Shown: one piece after another, positions 44,165 through 52,293 of the stretch
How the letters are laid out: every line of letters starts with the position of its first letter
How positions within the stretch are numbered: position 1 is the stretch's first letter
DNA from: Viridilinea sp964592425
Lineage (GTDB): Bacteria; Chloroflexota; Chloroflexia; Chloroflexales; Chloroflexaceae
Assembly (NCBI GenBank): GCA_964592425.1
Contig: CAZQCG010000008.1
Location: 1 to 64,000, forward strand
DNA length: 64,000 nt
Direction of reading: 5' to 3'
The notes under the pieces: generated by a model
Told to the model about the DNA's origin: nothing
Databases searched by the model: none
What the model saw: only the letters and a program-made list of their open reading frames with translations
Made by a program: the position numbers and the translations under genes

Positions 44165-45255
44165 CAGGCTGCCTCCTGGCGCTCGATGCGCAGCAAGAGG
44201 GTCTGCGCCACTGCGTCAGGATCGAGTCGACAGGAGACCTGATCGTTGGTGCGGGCCTGGGCTTCGGCCAGGCTGCTAAGCAGTTGGTAGGCTTTGTTCA
44301 ACTCGTCCATCCGTTCCTGAGCCCCGGCATCGTCGGGGTTGCGGTCGGGGTGGTGAAGCGCAGCAAGCCGGCGGAAGCGCTGCTTCAACTCGGCCAGGCT
44401 GGTCTGCTCCGGCAGTTCGATCAGCAGGCGGGCCGCCTCAACCGCAGCGGCGTCGGGCGTCTCGATCACCAGGGTGGCAAAGCTGTAGGGGGCCAGCGGC
44501 CCCACCAGGCGAAACTGGAGCGCCCCCCCCAGAGCTGTATCAAGCGCACTCAGCCCCTCATCAAAAGCTGCCAGTTGCTCATCGCTGATCAGCAGGGCCA
44601 GGTTGGCAACCATTTGATCGTCCATCAGCGGGTTCCGCACGATGTCCTCAACATAGGCACGCAGATGCTGCTCGATCTGCGTACAGAGGGCCTCGCGGCG
44701 CTGCAGCAGCAGACCATGCACCAGCCTGCCAAGCAAGACCCGCCCGGTCTCTTGTTGCTCGGGCGGCAGGGCTGCCACCTGTGCACGTACCGCCGCCACT
44801 TCGGGCGTAGCACTCAGCTCGGCAAAGACTGCTTGCAACTCCCACAGGGCCACCACCTCGTACTGCGAACGTCCGGTGATCTGCGCAAGGCCGTCGCGCA
44901 ACTGCTGCGCCCCGGCGCTCAGCAGAGTCTCGACCTGGCGCTGATCGGCCAGAGTCGTGCCGAACTTGACTGGCAGCACCGGGAACTCGCGCAACACCGC
45001 CTCAACCACCCGCTGGTGGGTGCTCAGATAGCCAACCACCTCAGTGCGGTCGAGGCCATTAAAGCTGGCCCGTTGCACGGGGCTGGCCACCACCGCCAGC
45101 CCCTCACGGTTAAACGTCATCACCTCACCCGCCTCGATCCCTTCCACCTCAAAGACCAGCTGATCATCACTGGGGATGATCGCGTAGAGGTACGGCCGCG
45201 TCACGGCGGGCGGCGTCGAAGTGACGTCGGTAGACTCGTAGCTCGGCAAAGTCAT
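44164..45255 (-). CDS. GvpF/L fused to a J domain
   Basis: 363 residues. Residues 20-265 are a GvpF/L protein (PYLYAIIPSDDQ, VLPVKFGTTLADQRQVETLL, LVGPLAPYSFATLV). A J-domain fragment follows at about 285-345: SLAELKQRFRRLAALHHPDR with the HPD motif, then NPDDAGAQERMDELNKAYQL. J domains stimulate Hsp70 ATPase, so the protein may bring DnaK to GvpA. The start is uncertain: from 45255 it overlaps the end of the CDC48-like gene by 89 bases, and a later start is possible because the first 20 residues (TLPSYESTDVTSTPPAVTR) look disordered. Confidence 0.88.
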   Translation of the reverse strand: MTLPSYESTDVTSTPPAVTRPYLYAIIPSDDQLVFEVEGIEAGEVMTFNREGLAVVASPVQRASFNGLDRTEVVGYLSTHQRVVEAVLREFPVLPVKFGTTLADQRQVETLLSAGAQQLRDGLAQITGRSQYEVVALWELQAVFAELSATPEVAAVRAQVAALPPEQQETGRVLLGRLVHGLLLQRREALCTQIEQHLRAYVEDIVRNPLMDDQMVANLALLISDEQLAAFDEGLSALDTALGGALQFRLVGPLAPYSFATLVIETPDAAAVEAARLLIELPEQTSLAELKQRFRRLAALHHPDRNPDDAGAQERMDELNKAYQLLSSLAEAQARTNDQVSCRLDPDAVAQTLLLRIERQEAA

Positions 45256-47341
45256 AACTCATTTCCCTCTCACTGGCATTTTCGCCCGCAATGATCGGGC
45301 GCTGACCCAGGTACTCACGTACGGCCAGCAGGGCGGCCCGATGACAGAGACCCTCGAGGTCGGCACCGACCGCACTGACGTTCATGCGCGCCAGTTCGTC
45401 CAGATCTACATCGCTAGCAAGCGGCATCCGCCGCGTCTGCACACCGAGGATCGCCCGGCGGGCGGTCAGGTCGGGGCGCGGCATCGCCATCACGAAATCG
45501 AAGCGGCCTGGACGCAAGAGTGCCAGGTCAACCCGGTCAAGCCGATTCGTCGCCGCCAGCACCACCACGCCCTTGAGCGACTCGATCCCATCCAACTCGG
45601 TGAGCAACTGGCTGACCACACGCTCGGTGACATCGTTATTGCCACCGCCGCGCGGTGGGGCGATCGCATCAATCTCATCGAAGAAGATGATGCAGGGAGC
45701 AGCCTGGCGCGCCTTGCGGAAGATCTCGCGTACGCCGCGCTCCGACTCGCCCACCCAGCGATTGAGCAGTTCGGGGCCTTTGACCGAGATAAAATTGGCC
45801 TCACTCTGACGGGCTAACGCCTTGGCCAGCAAGGTCTTGCCGGTGCCGGGAGGGCCGTGGAGCAGGATACCCTTGGGTGCGCGTACACCGAGGCGATCGA
45901 AGGCCTCCGCGTGGCGCAGGGGCCACTCGACTGCCTCGACCAGCATCTGGCGGATCTCCTCCAGCCCCCCGACATCGTCCCAACTCACATCAGGGATCTC
46001 GGTAAAGACCTCGCGGATCGCCGAGGGCTCGATCTCGGCCATGGCCGTGGCAAAATCATCGCCGGTGACCTCCAGGGCCATCAGTTTTTCGTAGGGAATG
46101 TGGGCCTGGCTGAAGTTAATATCAGGCAGCAGCCGCCGTAGGGCACTCATCGCCGCCTCGCGACAGAGGGCCTGCAGGTCGGCCCCGACATAGCCATGGG
46201 TAATTGCCGCCAGGCGGTCGATCTGCACACCTGTGGCCAGAGGCATACCCCGCGTATGGATCTCGAGGATCTCGCGCCGACCGTCGCGATCAGGGACATT
46301 GATCACCAGCTCACGGTCGAAGCGCCCCGGGCGGCGCAGGGCCGGGTCGAGGCTGTTGGGCAGGTTAGTGGCCGCAATCACCACCACATTGCCGCGTGAT
46401 TCGAGCCCGTCCATCAGGGACAGGAGTTGCGCCACCACCCGCCGCTCAACCTGGCGGTCACCGCTCATATCCTCGCGGCGGGGGGCAATCGCGTCGATCT
46501 CGTCGATGAAGATGATTGCCGGGGCGCGTTTACGGGCATCGTCGAAGATGCCACGCAAGTTGGCCTCGGAGGCCCCGTAGAGTTTATCGATAATCTCCGG
46601 CCCATTGACGGTCACAAAATAGGCGCTGGTCTCATTCGCGACAGCGCGGGCGATCAGCGTCTTGCCGCTTCCGGGCGGCCCGTAGAGTAACACCCCCTTC
46701 GGCGCATCAATCCCCAGACGCTCGAAGACTTCGGGGTAGCGCAAGGGCAGCTCGATCATCTCACGGATACGCCGGGTCTCACGGCGCAGACCACCAATAT
46801 CCTCGTAGGTAATCGCGCCCCGTTCGCGCCCACTACTCTCTTGCGAGACCCGAATGGTCGTGGTTGGGACAATCAAGACCGGCCCATCGGGGCTTGTCTC
46901 AACCACACTGAAGGTCTGGGCACGGCTACCGAAGAGGGTCACGCGCACCCGGTCGCCAGCCACAACGGGGATGCCGTCAAGCAGCTTGGCCAGGTAACGC
47001 GCCTGGTTGGCCGCCACCGGGCGTCCACCCTCCGCCGGGGCTAGCATGAGGCTTCGCGCAGGTTGGGCCGTCACCCGGCGCACGCGCACCCGCTCATCAA
47101 TCCCAATGCCAGCATTGACACGCAGGATACCGTCAAGTTGAATCAAGCCCTGCCCGCGCTGGTCGGCATAGGCCGGCATTGCGCGGGCAACGGTTGTACG
47201 TCCGCCATCGATCTGCACCAGATCGCCAATATGCACGCCGATCCGTTCAAGATCGGCGGGATCGATCCGAGCCAGCCCGCGACCAACATCTTTGGGTAGC
47301 GCCTCAGCCACGCGGAGCTGGAAGGTTGCGTCGTCTGCCAT
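45167..47341 (-). CDS. CDC48-type double AAA ATPase
   Basis: 724 residues from the ATG at 47341. The CDC48 N domain (about 1-190; RVAEALPKDVGRGLARIDPA, then ARSLMLAPAEGG) is followed by two AAA modules. Walker A motifs GPPGSGKT and GPPGTGKT lie around 224 and 499, with Walker B FIDEIDAIAPRR and FFDEIDAIAPPR. Arg fingers follow in DPALRRPGRFDRE and DLALLRPGRFDF. Such an unfoldase/segregase is known from gas vesicle clusters but its task there is unclear; it could take apart vesicles or free GvpA. It lies 4 bases after the gvpJ stop. Confidence 0.93.
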   Translation of the reverse strand: MADDATFQLRVAEALPKDVGRGLARIDPADLERIGVHIGDLVQIDGGRTTVARAMPAYADQRGQGLIQLDGILRVNAGIGIDERVRVRRVTAQPARSLMLAPAEGGRPVAANQARYLAKLLDGIPVVAGDRVRVTLFGSRAQTFSVVETSPDGPVLIVPTTTIRVSQESSGRERGAITYEDIGGLRRETRRIREMIELPLRYPEVFERLGIDAPKGVLLYGPPGSGKTLIARAVANETSAYFVTVNGPEIIDKLYGASEANLRGIFDDARKRAPAIIFIDEIDAIAPRREDMSGDRQVERRVVAQLLSLMDGLESRGNVVVIAATNLPNSLDPALRRPGRFDRELVINVPDRDGRREILEIHTRGMPLATGVQIDRLAAITHGYVGADLQALCREAAMSALRRLLPDINFSQAHIPYEKLMALEVTGDDFATAMAEIEPSAIREVFTEIPDVSWDDVGGLEEIRQMLVEAVEWPLRHAEAFDRLGVRAPKGILLHGPPGTGKTLLAKALARQSEANFISVKGPELLNRWVGESERGVREIFRKARQAAPCIIFFDEIDAIAPPRGGGNNDVTERVVSQLLTELDGIESLKGVVVLAATNRLDRVDLALLRPGRFDFVMAMPRPDLTARRAILGVQTRRMPLASDVDLDELARMNVSAVGADLEGLCHRAALLAVREYLGQRPIIAGENASEREMSYDFAELRVYRRHFDAARRDAAVPLRDHPQ

Positions 47342-47345
47342 AGCC

Positions 47346-47666
47346 TTACTTCTTGCTTCGTCCGGTGGAAGTAGTCTGTACCTGGGCCTCAAGCCGTTCA
47401 AGGCGATCCTGGAGGATCTTATTCTGATCTGAAAGCTCACGTGCTTTCGTTGTCAGATAAGGATCGTTTTCCCACCAGTTAATCCCCATCTCCATGGCTT
47501 TATCAACCGAGGCGATCAGCAAGCGAATCTTGATCGAGAGCAGCTCAACGCCGACCAACGAGATCGTGATATCGCCTGCCACGACAATCCCACGGTCAAG
47601 CACTCGCTCAAGAATATCGGCCAGGTTCGTCGCCTGCACCGAGTGGCTCATCTGTGTTGAGGTCAT
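47346..47666 (-). CDS. gvpJ: Gas vesicle protein GvpJ (GvpA family)
   Basis: 106 residues from the ATG at 47666, chosen for the GGGGAG site upstream. The GvpA core is seen as NLADILERVLDRGIVVAGDI, then TISLVGVELLSIKIRLLIA. After the core comes a WWENDPY segment and a charged, coiled C-terminal helix ending in GRSKK. That tail is typical of GvpJ and not of the main shell protein. It is likely a nucleator at the tips of the vesicle. The next gene on the strand is the CDC48-like ATPase. Confidence 0.9.
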   Translation of the reverse strand: MTSTQMSHSVQATNLADILERVLDRGIVVAGDITISLVGVELLSIKIRLLIASVDKAMEMGINWWENDPYLTTKARELSDQNKILQDRLERLEAQVQTTSTGRSKK

Positions 47667-47708
47667 GATCGCTCCCCGCCGTGTACCCGCGTTGCGGGCC
47701 ACGCCTGG

Positions 47709-47978
47709 TTACTCATTCTCTTTGTCGAATAGCTGGTTACGGCTATAGCGCCGAGTGCGCTCGTAGCTTGTCAGATTGCCCTTCTCATCAAGCGTCATCG
47801 CATAGGTCGCCAGGATGTCGTTCGAATTAGGGATGCGCTTAAGTTCAACCACATCGGCGACGACATGCCAGCCATCTTCGCTATGGCTGAGGCTGGTTAC
47901 AGTTCCAGTCTCGAGTCCGGTCAACTGGGCGAGCTGCTCTTTGGCCCGGCGGGCGACTTCGGTCATGCTCAGAGGCAT
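47709..47978 (-). CDS. gvpO: Gas vesicle protein GvpO
   Basis: 89 residues from the ATG at 47978, preceded by GAGAGGTTG. The family pattern is MTEVARRAKEQLAQLTGLET, then VTSLSHSEDGWHVVADVVEL, then DILATYAMTLDEKGNLTSYE and RTRRYSR. GvpO is needed for vesicle formation in several species, perhaps as a regulator of gvp expression. Position between gvpG and gvpJ is typical. Confidence 0.93.
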   Translation of the reverse strand: MPLSMTEVARRAKEQLAQLTGLETGTVTSLSHSEDGWHVVADVVELKRIPNSNDILATYAMTLDEKGNLTSYERTRRYSRNQLFDKENE

Positions 47979-48010
47979 GATCAACCTCTCTTTCTGAATA
48001 GCGATCGACG

Positions 48011-48268
48011 TTAACCACTGGCCTTCGCGGCCTTATAGGCGCGGATCTCCTTCAACCGTTCGAGTAAGATCTCCTCGGCTTCGAGATAGTCCTCCTCACT
48101 GATCTCACCAAGATCAAGCTTCAACTCAAGCTCCATCATGGTGGCCCGCACCTTCCCTTCATCGTACATCTCATTTTCGGCCTGCTCCAGCAGCTTATCG
48201 GCGATCCAGAGCACACCATTGATCGGCCCGCTGACAGGAAAGGTGAGCAGATCGGTCAGAATGCCCAT
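48011..48268 (-). CDS. gvpG: Gas vesicle protein GvpG
   Basis: 85 residues. The start MGILTDLLTFPVSGPINGVL is the classic GvpG N-terminus and is followed by WIADKLLEQAENEMYDE and a charged helix with LDLGEISEEDYLEAEEILLE. GvpG works with GvpF/L-type chaperones in early vesicle assembly. It lies 18 bases after the gvpF stop and 32 bases before gvpO. Confidence 0.95.
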   Translation of the reverse strand: MGILTDLLTFPVSGPINGVLWIADKLLEQAENEMYDEGKVRATMMELELKLDLGEISEEDYLEAEEILLERLKEIRAYKAAKASG

Positions 48269-48286
48269 GGTACCGCTCCTTCACGT

Positions 48287-49057
48287 TTAGCGATCCCAAC
48301 GGATCGTAATATTGACGAAATTGTAGGGCGGGGCGCTACCGACATATTTGAACATCAGACGCTTGCCGATCTCGCTATCAAGCTGCTGAACGGCCCGGTC
48401 GAACTCAGGCTCACGCGCTCGCTCAACCAGAAAGGCCGCATTGAGCACCATACGCTCGGTGATGACCGTATTCTCACAGGTCTCGAGGGCCAGGGGCTGC
48501 AGCGTTTTGAGAATATGCTGGGCATCTTCCTCACGCTTACGCTTCATTGCCGCCTCAACTAGTTCACCAAGCTTGATCCGCTCGTAGTAGGTCTCTTCCG
48601 CCGACTTGCCGACTAGGCGGTCACGCAGTTGGCGAATCGCCGGGCTGGCTTCCACAATCTCGCGGTAGACCACCTCTTCGTACCAGAAGGCCTTGAGGCC
48701 GAGCTCGACCCGCCCTTCCATTCTGCGCAACAGGCGGTCAAGCTCATCATAGCGCCGTTCGAGCATCTGTTCACGGATGGCGGTGGTACTAGGAGCCACG
48801 ATCCCGAAGCGCACCGGCAGGATCGTATGGTCAGTCATGGCCTCTTCAAGCACGGCTGTATGAGCCATCATATTGCGGCGGCTGCTATCGTACTCCACAA
48901 TCGGCGAGGCACTGATAACCGCCGCCAGGTCACGGTAGACAATCGCATGAACCAGGGCACCCTGCTCACCAATCCCCCGCGTGCTCAGCTTAAAGGGCTG
49001 GTTTGCACGCAGGATACAGTAGAGGTACTCTCCGATCTGAACATCCTGTTCAGGCAT
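48287..49057 (-). CDS. Gas vesicle protein GvpF/L (first copy)
   Basis: 256 residues from the ATG at 49057. It has the standard parts: GEYLYCILRANQPFKLSTRG, LAAVISASPIVEYDSSRRNM, TILPVRFGIVAPSTTAIREQ, and the end VGSAPPYNFVNITIRWDR. GvpF is thought to form the inner side of the vesicle or nucleate GvpA. Of the four copies here this one, next to gvpG, is the best candidate for the true GvpF. It begins 44 bases after the HEHAH gene stop. Confidence 0.93.
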   Translation of the reverse strand: MPEQDVQIGEYLYCILRANQPFKLSTRGIGEQGALVHAIVYRDLAAVISASPIVEYDSSRRNMMAHTAVLEEAMTDHTILPVRFGIVAPSTTAIREQMLERRYDELDRLLRRMEGRVELGLKAFWYEEVVYREIVEASPAIRQLRDRLVGKSAEETYYERIKLGELVEAAMKRKREEDAQHILKTLQPLALETCENTVITERMVLNAAFLVERAREPEFDRAVQQLDSEIGKRLMFKYVGSAPPYNFVNITIRWDR

Positions 49058-49101
49058 ACACACCTCTCTCTTCACTGCTGCGGCCACGCGGCGCAGCCTG
49101 C

Positions 49102-50133
49102 TCAACGCACGGGCGCATCAAGCGTCTCGACCACAATCTGCACAAACAGGTTTTGCTCGGCCAGGGCCTGTTCAAGCACTGCGCCAACCGAACAGCCCCA
49201 GTTTGCCAGGGCTGGCCCATCCATGTCGGTGGGCAGTTCATCGTAGAGCCGACAGAGGGCGCTGAAGGCTGGCCCAACCTGAGGCTCCAGGGCACTGAAG
49301 AGTTGTTGCTGCAGCTGGTGGGTGAGCTCATCGGCGGCGGTATGACGACCGGCCCGACGAAAAGCGCTCACCTCCATGGCCAGCATCAAATGACTATCGA
49401 GGTCGCTCAGCAGCAAGAGTTGGCCCAGATCATTTGCGGGACGGTGCCCATGGGCGACATCCTGGGCCAGCACGGCCCGCAGTTGCGTACGTCCGACCAG
49501 ACTATGGCAGGCGGTGGCCAGATTACGCCGGTTAAGGTGCAAGAGGGCCGCTTCAAAGCCGCTGCTGATCGCCAGTTCGTTGGTGACGACTTCACGCGGT
49601 GCTGTGCGGATCAGGCGCTCAACCAGGGCCGCAAGCAGGCCAGCCAGGCGCGGCGACCAGACCGCAGGCTGGTTTTCGCTGGGCAGATCCAGGCGCGTAC
49701 GCAGCTGCCGTGAGGCGTGGGTAGTCGCATTTTCGGCCAGGGGATGGGCATGTTCATGGGCCAGCAAACCCTGCACCGCCAGGGGATCGGCCCAATAGTC
49801 GGCCCGCTGCATCGCCTGTTGATTGACAAAGACCGTACAGCGGCGCAGATTGGCCAGGTCGTAGATATGGATCACCGGACGATCAACCAGCGCCGTCTCA
49901 CCGCCGGGCAGGGCCGCCGCCTGCGCCCCCAACTGGCGAGCCAGGGGCGCAAGATCCTGCAGGACAAAGAGATTCACCTGGCGGTGCGGCCAGCCAGGAC
50001 GCTGCATCAAGCGGCGGATGACTTCCTCTTCGGCCTGCACAAGCGGCCCGACGCCCTCATCAATATCCGAGATCACTCGTAGCTCGGTGGTACCGATGCG
50101 GTGCAATTGCACATGTTTGACGGCACGATCCAT
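49102..50133 (-). CDS. Unknown gas-vesicle-cluster protein with HEHAH motif
   Basis: 343 residues, no signal or membrane segment. The sequence has HEHAH at 126-130 (GLLAHEHAHPLAENATTHAS). HExxH is the zinc-binding helix of many metallopeptidases, and a helix-rich C-terminal part follows. A possible third ligand Glu is not obvious; the region EVVTNELAISSGFEAALL contains one at a plausible distance. It fits no Gvp protein that I know. It sits in the cluster between gvpH and gvpF with gaps of 2 and 44 bases, so it belongs to the unit. It may process or disassemble vesicle components. Confidence 0.75.
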   Translation of the reverse strand: MDRAVKHVQLHRIGTTELRVISDIDEGVGPLVQAEEEVIRRLMQRPGWPHRQVNLFVLQDLAPLARQLGAQAAALPGGETALVDRPVIHIYDLANLRRCTVFVNQQAMQRADYWADPLAVQGLLAHEHAHPLAENATTHASRQLRTRLDLPSENQPAVWSPRLAGLLAALVERLIRTAPREVVTNELAISSGFEAALLHLNRRNLATACHSLVGRTQLRAVLAQDVAHGHRPANDLGQLLLLSDLDSHLMLAMEVSAFRRAGRHTAADELTHQLQQQLFSALEPQVGPAFSALCRLYDELPTDMDGPALANWGCSVGAVLEQALAEQNLFVQIVVETLDAPVR

Positions 50134-50135
50134 AA

Positions 50136-50660
50136 TCAGGCCTTGGTGACGCGCAGTTCCAGAATGCCGTTGGTATAGGTACGCCGCAGGGAAGCCGGAT
50201 CAACCGGTGCGCTGAGCATCAACTCTTTGGCATAACGACGCTCACCGTCGGTCTCGATCGTGAGAATATCGTCCTTCAGCTCGACGCTGATCTGGCTCTC
50301 GCTGACACCGGGCAACTCGGCAACGATGACGATCTCGCTACTCTCATCAAAGACATCAACCAGGGGCTCTCGCACCTCGGCGACTTCAGGCCCCTCCTCG
50401 GTCTTACGGATATTACCGAAGCGCTCAACCCGCGGCGTCCCGTCACGGGCCGTACGGATGCTGACCCCATAGACCCCACGCCCCTGGTCGCCGAGCCCCT
50501 TCACATGGAACTCGCCGCTCTGGTTCAGGTTCAGCTTGTCATTGGCGGCCAGGTTCGAGACGATATCGAGCAGATCACCCAGGCCCTTAAACATGCCACC
50601 AAGGCCGAGATCGAGCTTGATCTGCGGCTGGCGCGACTGATCATCTTGCTTGTCACTCAT
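50136..50660 (-). CDS. gvpH: Gas vesicle protein GvpH (Hsp20-like)
   Basis: 174 residues. The C-terminal alpha-crystallin domain is clear: PLVDVFDESSEIVIVAELPG, then QISVELKDDILTIETDGE, then LRRTYTNGILELRV. The N-terminal part (LDLGLGGMFKGLGDLLDIVS) is the GvpH-specific region. GvpH is a small heat-shock-like protein that holds Gvp proteins and may assist assembly or regulate the cluster. It is the same length as known GvpH proteins. Confidence 0.9.
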   Translation of the reverse strand: MSDKQDDQSRQPQIKLDLGLGGMFKGLGDLLDIVSNLAANDKLNLNQSGEFHVKGLGDQGRGVYGVSIRTARDGTPRVERFGNIRKTEEGPEVAEVREPLVDVFDESSEIVIVAELPGVSESQISVELKDDILTIETDGERRYAKELMLSAPVDPASLRRTYTNGILELRVTKA

Positions 50661-50671
50661 GATTAGGCTCC

Positions 50672-51073
50672 TTAATACTCCAACACAAACGGCTGCCAGG
50701 CATTGCCCGTTTCAGGCTCATCGGCGGGAGGCTGGGGAGCGTTCCCGCGCCGACCCGTACGGGCGGGGGCGGACGGACGGGGCTGCTCGACAGGGGGAGG
50801 GGCAGCGGCAGCGGCAGCCTCGGCGGCGGCCTGTGTGAGCGCCTCATTGGCCTCTTGCAACAGGTCCAGCCGGTCGATCACGTCATCAAGGCGCGCATTG
50901 GTCTTCCGCTGGTTTTCGAGCCAGATCTCCAACTCTCGTTCAAGGCGCGCACGTTCGTGCTCAAGGCGGGCCTGTTCGGCGGCGATCTGCTCACGACTCT
51001 CCGGCACTGAGCGACGATTGCGCCGCTGCAGCGTAGTCACGTCGCGCATCCCGCGCACTTTGAGCTTCTTCAT
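50672..51073 (-). CDS. Unknown gas-vesicle-cluster protein, coiled coil
   Basis: 133 residues. It starts MKKLKVRGMRDVTTLQRRN, sharing the VRGMRDxTTLQ motif with the next-upstream small gene. A long charged coiled coil follows (EQARLEHERARLERELEIWL, then LDDVIDRLDLLQEANEALTQ), an Ala-rich hinge, a Pro-rich stretch, and a last segment GNAWQPFVLEY. I do not know the family. Position in the cluster suggests a role in assembly or binding of the shell. The Ala/Pro-rich end is low-complexity. Confidence 0.75.
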   Translation of the reverse strand: MKKLKVRGMRDVTTLQRRNRRSVPESREQIAAEQARLEHERARLERELEIWLENQRKTNARLDDVIDRLDLLQEANEALTQAAAEAAAAAAPPPVEQPRPSAPARTGRRGNAPQPPADEPETGNAWQPFVLEY

Positions 51074-51086
51074 CGCAATCTTCCCC

Positions 51087-51281
51087 CTAATCCTCGTTCA
51101 TCTGACGGCGGGCGCGGGCCGTGCGGGCCAGAATTCGCTCACGCTCAAGGCGGGTGCGCTGGCGAGTCAGGCGCACATGTTCGGCCACCAGCACCTCACG
51201 GCTGTAGGGCGTCGAGCCACCATAACGACCCTGGAGGGTCGTCAGATCACGCATCCCGCGCACTCTAAATCCTTTAAGCAT
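51087..51281 (-). CDS. Unknown small gas-vesicle-cluster protein
   Basis: 64 residues, basic. It begins MLKGFRVRGMRDLTTLQGRY, the same motif as the downstream 133-residue protein, and then has a charged helix (LTRQRTRLERERILARTARA). It lies 15 bases after the gvpN stop and 13 before the next start. No family is recognised. The two probably arose by duplication, with the second gaining a longer coiled coil and tail. Confidence 0.72.
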   Translation of the reverse strand: MLKGFRVRGMRDLTTLQGRYGGSTPYSREVLVAEHVRLTRQRTRLERERILARTARARRQMNED

Positions 51282-51296
51282 TAGCGACCTCCCTCT

Positions 51297-52253
51297 CTAT
51301 GCAGGGGCTTCACTTTCGCGGGGGGCATCGACCTGGCGGTTGACGTGGTGTTCGATCAGCTGGAGCAGCATCTTGCGCTGGCTCATCCGCCGGACGCGAT
51401 TCTTGACGCTGAAGGCCATCTTGGATTCGAGCACATCAAGGCAGATCTGTACGAAACGCGGATCACCTTCCGAGGGGCGCAGCTTCTGCAGGGCTGCTAC
51501 GCGGGCGATCATCACGCAGGCGCGCAGGGTGGGGGCCTGGTCATACTCGCCTGAGGCACGGAACTCGCGCACGATGCCAACGACCCGGGCCGCCTCGCTC
51601 TCATCGAGGCCCGACTGCGCGATCGTGATCGCCACCTCGGTATTGCGATCGTAATAGTCCAGGTCAATCGTCACCAGACGATCGCTGAGCGCATCGGGGG
51701 CATCATGCACCCCGGCGTACTCCTGGGGATTACTGGTGAAGATAGCGCGGAACTCGGGATGCACCTTCACGTAGGAGCCGCTACCATTGGCATTCGGCAG
51801 CACCAGCAGGCGCTCTTCAAGCACGGCCAGCAGGACATTGTTGGCCTCGGGGCGCGAACGGGTAAACTCATCATAGACCATGGTGAAGCCCTCGCGGCAA
51901 GCCATGGTTAGGCGATTATCGACCCACTGCTGAACGGCATTCTCTTCATACTTGACGACCGAGTGGATGAAGCGGTCAACCACGCGCCGATAACGATAGC
52001 CATTCTGCTCGCCGATCAGATCGGCAGAGGTGAACTGCTCATCGCCGACAATGAGCATAACCGGGCGCCCAAACTGGGCTGCGATATGCAGGGCCAGGGT
52101 GGTCTTGCCGGTACCTGCGGGGCCACGCAGGTGGACGGGGAAACCGGCATTGAGATAGCCAATGGCCCGCTCGCTCACCTGGGTGGTCGTACTGGTTGAG
52201 ACGAAGTCGGCACTTGATTGGAGCGAGATAAAGGCTCGCGTCTGAACGGTCAT
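51297..52253 (-). CDS. gvpN: Gas vesicle protein GvpN (MoxR-like AAA ATPase)
   Basis: 318 residues from the ATG at 52253, which has AGGAGAGATGG upstream. Walker A is GPAGTGKT at 44-51 (FPVHLRGPAGTGKTTLALHI), Walker B is FTMVYDEFTRSRPE, sensor 1 is AIFTSNPQEYAG, and the Arg-rich segment DALSDRLVTIDLDYYDR follows. The motif around VGDEQFTSADLIGEQNGYRY is typical of GvpN. GvpN is an ATPase that helps vesicles grow to full width, probably together with GvpC in some species. The frame is open further upstream but the Arg/Ser-rich extension overlaps the next gene and is unlikely. Confidence 0.94.
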   Translation of the reverse strand: MTVQTRAFISLQSSADFVSTSTTTQVSERAIGYLNAGFPVHLRGPAGTGKTTLALHIAAQFGRPVMLIVGDEQFTSADLIGEQNGYRYRRVVDRFIHSVVKYEENAVQQWVDNRLTMACREGFTMVYDEFTRSRPEANNVLLAVLEERLLVLPNANGSGSYVKVHPEFRAIFTSNPQEYAGVHDAPDALSDRLVTIDLDYYDRNTEVAITIAQSGLDESEAARVVGIVREFRASGEYDQAPTLRACVMIARVAALQKLRPSEGDPRFVQICLDVLESKMAFSVKNRVRRMSQRKMLLQLIEHHVNRQVDAPRESEAPA

Positions 52254-52293
52254 CGTTCCATCTCTCCTTCGCGCACGGTGAAAACGTGCTCTG

